Part shown: one piece after another, positions 59,707 to 64,000 of the stretch
How positions within the stretch are numbered: the stretch's first letter is position 1
Layout: each line of letters begins with the position of its first letter
NCBI GenBank assembly: GCA_028874905.1
Contig: JAPPGZ010000092.1
Location: 111,452 to 175,451, forward strand
Origin: Gemmatimonadota bacterium
Lineage (GTDB): Bacteria; Gemmatimonadota; Gemmatimonadetes; Longimicrobiales; Gaopeijiaceae
Direction of reading: 5' to 3'
DNA: 64,000 nucleotides
The notes under the pieces: generated by a model
Told to the model about the DNA's origin: nothing
The model's database searches: none
Seen by the model: the letters and a program-made list of their open reading frames with translations, nothing else
Made by a program: the position numbers and the translations under genes

Positions 59707-60413
59707 CGCACCATTCTTCCGGTGGTCCCCGCGCCTTCCGCCGCTCGCCCTGCTCCTTCGGCGCGAAGCCGGTCGAGACGGAGCTGCGCGACGGATGGAA
59801 CGTCGTCTTGCGCTATGAAGGCGAGGACGGCCATCCGGGTCGCGAGGACGGCGATCCAGGTCGCGAGGACCGCCATCCAGATCCGGGCCCCCGACTCGTC
59901 GACCTCAGCCACCGGCGGCGCTGGGATTTCCAGGACAGCGGCGTGGGCGGCCTGCGACCCATGGGACTTCCGGTCCCGGAGGGATTCGGCGAGGTGGGCG
60001 TGCACGAGGGACTGGTCATCAACCGGATGAACGGCACACAGGTCGCGATCTGGCACCTGGGCACGGGGCCGCCGCCGGACACGCCCCCGGACACCGGCTT
60101 CACCGAGGTCACCGATGGACACTGCATGCTGGCCTTCGTCGGTAGCGGGGTCCAGGAAGTCCTCGAGCACCTGACGTCCCTCGACCTCTTCGACCCGGCC
60201 CGCAACATGCCCTTCCTGACCCAGGGTCCGGTGCTCCACGTGCCGTGCCAGGTGGTGACTTTGGCGCCCGACCTGGTGGTGATGACCCTCGCCCGCGGCT
60301 ACGGCGAGACGTTCGCGGAGGCGGCGCTGGCGTCGGGTGCGATCGAAGGGCTGGCACCCGGCGGTGAGGCCGGCTTCAATACCGCGTTTTCGGAGGTGAA
60401 ACGTTTCAGCTGA
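59703..60413 (+). CDS. soxG: sarcosine oxidase gamma subunit
   Basis: 236 residues, ATGA overlap with soxA. The gamma-subunit domain is recognisable in QVAIWHLG, CMLAFVGSGVQEVLEHLTSLDLFDPARNM and VPCQVVTLAPDLVVMTLARGYGETFAEA. Residues about 41-61 are three 7-residue repeats (EDGHPGR, EDGDPGR, EDRHPDP) that most gamma subunits lack. The final codons and the stop are part of a long perfect palindrome. Confidence 0.9.
   Translation: MTHHSSGGPRAFRRSPCSFGAKPVETELRDGWNVVLRYEGEDGHPGREDGDPGREDRHPDPGPRLVDLSHRRRWDFQDSGVGGLRPMGLPVPEGFGEVGVHEGLVINRMNGTQVAIWHLGTGPPPDTPPDTGFTEVTDGHCMLAFVGSGVQEVLEHLTSLDLFDPARNMPFLTQGPVLHVPCQVVTLAPDLVVMTLARGYGETFAEAALASGAIEGLAPGGEAGFNTAFSEVKRFS
59823..59885 (+). repeat. three 21-bp tandem repeats inside soxG
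   Basis: Units at 59823, 59844 and 59865 (each begins GAGGAC) encode EDGHPGR, EDGDPGR, EDRHPDP. The frame is kept, so the repeat number could vary without destroying the subunit. Confidence 0.85.
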
Positions 60414-60423
60414 AACGTTTCAC
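60396..60423. promoter_or_regulatory. 28-bp perfect palindrome with two LacI-like half elements
   Basis: Two copies of TGAAACGTTTCA (60397-60408, 60411-60422) separated by GC and flanked by G...C give a perfect 28-base palindrome that spans the soxG stop codon and ends 10 bases before the convergent S9 peptidase stop. TGAAACGTTTCA has the shape of LacI-family operators. As RNA it could form a stem of up to about 12 bp and act as a bidirectional terminator, though no T-run follows. Its centre is the fourth copy of the 16-bp palindrome. Confidence 0.7.
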
Positions 60424-60433
60424 GCCGCGCCAG

Positions 60434-62746
60434 CTACGGAATCACCTCCCTCGCCCGCCCGGTCAGCCCCAGCAGGTGTTCCTGGAAGTACCGCCGCCGG
60501 GCCGCGTCCGTGAATTCCGCGCTCTGCCCCGTGAACCAGTGCGGCTGCTCGGGGACGACGATCAGGTCGTGCGGCTTCCCGGCCCGGATGAGCGCCTCAA
60601 CCAACTTCATCGTGGCCGAGAAGGTGGCGTTCACGTCACTGGTTCCGTGGATCAGCAGCAGCTTCGCCTTGAGCTGGTCGGCCAGGCGCAGGCTCGAACC
60701 GTACTCGTAGCCTTCGGGGTTCTCCCACGGCCGGTCCATGTAGGGCTCGATCGCCCACGCGTTCTGGTCATGGATGTCGTAGACGCCGTTCACCGCGACA
60801 CCGACGTCGTAGAAGTCGGGCTCGAGGACGAGCGCCCGCACGGTCATGTACCCACCCCAGGAGCCTCCGTGGATGCCGACCCGGTCGAGGTCCATCCAGG
60901 GCCGGGTGGCGGCGGCGTTCTCCATCGCGGCCCGGTGGTCGGGGATCTCGTTGCGGCCGAAGTTGCGGTACGCCACGTCCTGGAAGGCCTTGCCGCGCTC
61001 CGTGGTACCGCGCCCGTCGACCATGAACACGACGAATCCCAGCTGCGCCAGCGCGGCCTGGCTGAGCCCGCGGCCGTCGGTGAACGTCTTCGGTACCCAA
61101 CTGATGAAGGGGCCGTTGTAGATGTAGTCGATGACGGGGTACTTCCTGGCGGGATCGAAGTCGTGCGGCTTGTAGATCACCCCGTAGAGGTCCGTCTCGC
61201 CGTCGGCGGCCTTGACGATGAACTCCTCGGGCGGTGACCAGCCGAGTTCGTCCAGCGCGCTGATGTCGGCTTCGGTCACGACGTGCACGAACTCGCCGTC
61301 GGTGGTGCGCACCTCGGTGCGGGGCGGGCGGCTCGTGCTCGAATGCGTGTCGACGATGTAGGCGCCGTTCGGCGACACCGTGGCGCTGTGCTGACCCTCT
61401 CCTTCCGTGAGGCGCACCACATCGCCGCCGTCCAGCGCGACGCGGTAGAGGTGTGTGTCGTACAGCCGCTCCTCCTCCATATGACCGGTGAAATAGACAT
61501 GCCCCGCGGCCTCGTCGACGTGAACGATGCCGAGCACCGGCCACTCGCCCCCGGTGAGCCTGCGGATCAGCCGGCCGTCCAGGCCGTACAGGTAGATGTG
61601 ATCCCAGCCCTCACGCTCGCTGATCCAGAGGAACCGCTCTCCGTCGGTGAGCGGCCGGGCCAGGGCGCGCCAGGACGGCGTCGTCCCGATCCCCTTGATG
61701 AAGGTGGGCTGCGTCTCTTCGAGGATGACGCGGGTTTCGCCCGTGGCGGGATCGGCGGCGACCAGGTGCAGGGTCTCGTAGCTCCTCAACATCCGCAGGA
61801 AGAGGTACTCCGACCCGTCCGGGAGCCATCCGACCGGGCTGAGAATCTGCTCATCCCCGCCGACATCGACCTCGACCGCGCGGCGGCCGACGATGTCCAC
61901 GATGTGCAGTTCCTGGCGCGGCATCGGATTGCCCGCCTTCGCGTACGGGGCGTACTCGACCTCCTCGGTCTGCTTCAGCCAGTGCAGGATCGGCACGCGC
62001 TCCATGTGGCGGCTGTCCACCTTCATGGCCGCGACCCGGCCGCCGTCGGGCGCCCACCTCGCCCCCTCGACGCTCCAGGCGTAGTCCTGCTCACCGTCCT
62101 CCACGACCGGATGCTCGCGCCCGTCGAACGTCGCGCGTACCCAGAGGCCGTGGTCCTTCTCGGTGAGCAGCCAGCGACCATCGGGCGAGGGCACCTCCAT
62201 GACCGGGGGCGCTCCGCTCGTGAAGCCTTCGCGCACGACACGAGGAGCCGCACGCGCCGCAGCCTCGGCCCCGGCAGCCGGCCGGGCCGTGACCGCGTAG
62301 CCGTCGAGGTCGAGTTCGAAGCCGCGATCCTCGACCGTGAAGCGCACCAGGCGCTCACCCTCGCCGGCGAACGTGAAGCTGTCGAAGGGCAGTCCCTCGT
62401 ACGGCGGCTCATGCCCCAGCACGGGCGCCAGCGCGTCCCGGAGACGCTCGGTGTCGAAGAACGGCTCGGTGGCCCGAGTCTCCGGATCCGTCCGGTAGAT
62501 CACCGTCTGGTCGGGCTGCCCCTCGGCGAACCAGAAGCTCTGACCGTCGGCCATCCAGTTGATGGCGCACGCGGCCCCACCCAGGGGCCCGACATCCGGA
62601 CAGATCACCCCGCCCTCGATCAGGCTCGGGATCTGCATGTAGCGGGCGTACAGTTCGTCCCGCTCGGGATCCAGGGATTCCTGGGCGGCGGCGGTCGCCG
62701 GCGCGAGGGCGCTGAAAAGAGTGAGGAAACAGGCGGCGAGGCGCAT
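60434..62746 (-). CDS. S9 family peptidase (dipeptidyl peptidase IV-like)
   Basis: 770 residues from MRLAACFLTLFSA (62746), GGAG 8 bases upstream, signal peptide ending AAAQ. An N-terminal beta-propeller (about 60-520) and a C-terminal alpha/beta-hydrolase with Ser629 in GIHGGSWGGYM, Asp704 in HGTSDVNA and His736 in EQPHWF form the catalytic triad. Removes N-terminal dipeptides from peptides outside the cytoplasm. It is divergent from another S9-type gene with 140 bases between the starts. Confidence 0.93.
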   Translation of the reverse strand: MRLAACFLTLFSALAPATAAAQESLDPERDELYARYMQIPSLIEGGVICPDVGPLGGAACAINWMADGQSFWFAEGQPDQTVIYRTDPETRATEPFFDTERLRDALAPVLGHEPPYEGLPFDSFTFAGEGERLVRFTVEDRGFELDLDGYAVTARPAAGAEAAARAAPRVVREGFTSGAPPVMEVPSPDGRWLLTEKDHGLWVRATFDGREHPVVEDGEQDYAWSVEGARWAPDGGRVAAMKVDSRHMERVPILHWLKQTEEVEYAPYAKAGNPMPRQELHIVDIVGRRAVEVDVGGDEQILSPVGWLPDGSEYLFLRMLRSYETLHLVAADPATGETRVILEETQPTFIKGIGTTPSWRALARPLTDGERFLWISEREGWDHIYLYGLDGRLIRRLTGGEWPVLGIVHVDEAAGHVYFTGHMEEERLYDTHLYRVALDGGDVVRLTEGEGQHSATVSPNGAYIVDTHSSTSRPPRTEVRTTDGEFVHVVTEADISALDELGWSPPEEFIVKAADGETDLYGVIYKPHDFDPARKYPVIDYIYNGPFISWVPKTFTDGRGLSQAALAQLGFVVFMVDGRGTTERGKAFQDVAYRNFGRNEIPDHRAAMENAAATRPWMDLDRVGIHGGSWGGYMTVRALVLEPDFYDVGVAVNGVYDIHDQNAWAIEPYMDRPWENPEGYEYGSSLRLADQLKAKLLLIHGTSDVNATFSATMKLVEALIRAGKPHDLIVVPEQPHWFTGQSAEFTDAARRRYFQEHLLGLTGRAREVIP

Positions 62747-62886
62747 GACCGGACTCCAGGTGGATTGCAAACGGCGGGGAGGGACTGGCTCAGGAACCAG
62801 ACCGAAGTCACTATATCGGCGACGTGGTCGCTCAACCAGCCACGTCCCTTCACAATCGCGCCTGCATGACAGCCACCGAGGTCACA

Positions 62887-64000
62887 ATGCCCACGTTCCT
62901 TCGCAGACTCCCGCACACCACGGCCGCGCTCGCCCTCGTCTCCGTTGCCTCCCACCTGCCAGGATCCCTGGTGCTGCCGGCGACGCCGGCGCTCGCCGCC
63001 CAGCAGGTCACCGAGAGCGCCTACGCCCGCGCGGAGCAATTCCTGCCCTGGAACGCGTCCAGGCTGATCTCGGGCGACCAGGTCTCGCCCGAGTTCTTTG
63101 ACGCTGACCGTTTCTGGTTCCGCAGCCGCACCGAGTCGGGCCACGAGTTCATCGTGGTCGATCCCGCCGCCGCCACCCGCCGCCCCGCCTTCGACCACGC
63201 GCGCCTGGCCGCGGCTCTGTCACTCGCCGCGGACACCGCATACGAGGGGCGCGCGCTGCCCTTCGAGGAGTTCGAGTTCGTGGACGGGACCGGCTCCATC
63301 CGCTTCCAGGTCGCCGATTCCGTGCAGTGGACCTGCGACATCGGCGCCTACACCTGCGCCGGACCGACCAGCGCCACGGCGGCATCCGACGCCGAGCGCC
63401 CCTCGCCCGACGGCCGCTGGATCGCCTTTGCCCGCGGCGAAAACCTGTGGGTGCGCGATGCGGCCAGCGGGGCGGAAACACAACTCACCCAGGACGGCGA
63501 CACCGACTTCGGCTACGGCGCGATCCCGGAAGGGTGCTGCCAGGAAATCACGAGCCGCCGCGCCAACCGCGAGCGTTCACCCCTCATGCAGTGGTCGCCG
63601 GATTCGCGCCGCATCGCTACGCACCGGTACGACGAGCGCGAAGTCGAGCGCTTCCACCTGCTCGAAGCCGCCGACGGACGCCCGATCCTCCACTCCTGGG
63701 CCTACGCGCTTCCCGGCGACTCCATCGTCCCCACGTCGGAACTGTGGATCCTCGACGTCGACGCCGGCGCTTCGTTCCGCGCCGACATCCCGCCCCAACC
63801 GGGCAACTTCGCCCGCGGCGACACCGCCTACGCCGACGTGCAGTGGACCGCGGACGGCAGCCACGTCTTCTACACGCACCGCAGCCGCGACTTCAAGAGC
63901 TACAGGCTCTTCCGCGTGGATGCGGCCACCGGGAGCGCGACGGAGCTGCTGGAAGAGACCGGGCCGACCTATGTCGAACTCAACAACTTCACCTCGTTCC
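62887..64000 (+). CDS. S9 family peptidase (DPP IV N-terminal region), 3' partial
   Basis: Not in the ORF track because it runs off the window; translating from ATG 62887 (GAGG 5 bases upstream; ATG 62866 in frame) gives 371 residues without a stop. MPTFLRRLPHTTAALALVSVA...PALAAQQ is a signal peptide, followed by DPP IV N-terminal propeller motifs: SPDGRWIAFARGENLWVRDAASG, TDFGYGAIPEGCCQEI, LMQWSPDSRRIATHRYDER, VQWTADGSHVFYTHRSRD. The catalytic domain lies beyond the window, so activity cannot be judged. Confidence 0.88.
   Translation, partial: MPTFLRRLPHTTAALALVSVASHLPGSLVLPATPALAAQQVTESAYARAEQFLPWNASRLISGDQVSPEFFDADRFWFRSRTESGHEFIVVDPAAATRRPAFDHARLAAALSLAADTAYEGRALPFEEFEFVDGTGSIRFQVADSVQWTCDIGAYTCAGPTSATAASDAERPSPDGRWIAFARGENLWVRDAASGAETQLTQDGDTDFGYGAIPEGCCQEITSRRANRERSPLMQWSPDSRRIATHRYDEREVERFHLLEAADGRPILHSWAYALPGDSIVPTSELWILDVDAGASFRADIPPQPGNFARGDTAYADVQWTADGSHVFYTHRSRDFKSYRLFRVDAATGSATELLEETGPTYVELNNFTSF

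Noticed and set aside
1-64000. CRISPR arrays, tRNA/rRNA genes, IS elements, prophage
   Set aside because: No regularly spaced repeats, no tRNA-like T-arm with acceptor pairing, and no transposase or integrase motif were seen by eye; a tRNAscan and IS search would settle it.

Overview
The window is about 64 kb of uniformly high-GC bacterial chromosome with dense, tightly packed genes. I see no rRNA, tRNA, CRISPR array, insertion sequence or phage gene. The gene content fits Gemmatimonadota: very large secreted sortilin/VPS10-type beta-propeller proteins, many lipoproteins, S9 and CocE peptidases, a PQQ dehydrogenase, TolB/TPR signalling proteins and DUF3667. This placement is inferred from gene families only. 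Most ORF-track entries are antisense shadows caused by the GC content. Many true starts are GTG or TTG, overlapping the previous stop (ATGA, GTGA, TTGA).

Layout. 1-2.1 kb: end of a zinc-ribbon gene, a DinB-like gene preceded by an 11-bp tandem repeat, a small dimeric-barrel-like gene and a MerC-like membrane protein. 2.1-6.6 kb, minus strand: an ArsR regulator, an AHSA1/SRPBCC protein and a type I phosphodiesterase form one operon, followed by a diheme cytochrome c coupled to a PQQ dehydrogenase. 6.8-18.2 kb: two VPS10-like giants flank a DUF3667 membrane protein, an amidase with a CHRD-like tail, and two proteins of unknown function. 18.3-27.5 kb, minus strand: CapA, then a c-heme/copper-monooxygenase-like protein with a secreted partner, an ABC-2 exporter, a Tat-exported epimerase, an amidohydrolase and a RidA-like lipoprotein. 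27.7-33.8 kb: a TolB/TPR protein, then a sugar locus on the minus strand (nucleotidyltransferase, SSS symporter, galactokinase). 33.9-40.8 kb: membrane MutS-like ATPase, serine hydrolase, P450 with its 3-cysteine ferredoxin, PanB, and convergent leucine dehydrogenase. 41-44.9 kb: a TPR lipoprotein and a second heme/monooxygenase plus partner cassette. 44.9-51.7 kb: AsnB and HTTM protein, a CocE hydrolase, and an AAA_14/DUF4143 ATPase. 51.7-64 kb: a sialidase-fold protein, a FAD oxidoreductase plus heterotetrameric sarcosine oxidase operon (soxBDAG), and two divergent S9 peptidases.

The genes suggest an aerobic heterotroph that degrades peptides and exoproteins at the cell surface, oxidises alcohols and N-methylated amines, and runs periplasmic heme/copper chemistry. 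The two leading candidates for undescribed biology are the two-gene heme/monooxygenase cassette present twice, and a 16-bp palindrome repeated inside four unrelated genes. No gap exceeds 300 bases unless the weak ORF at 17657-18235 is rejected.
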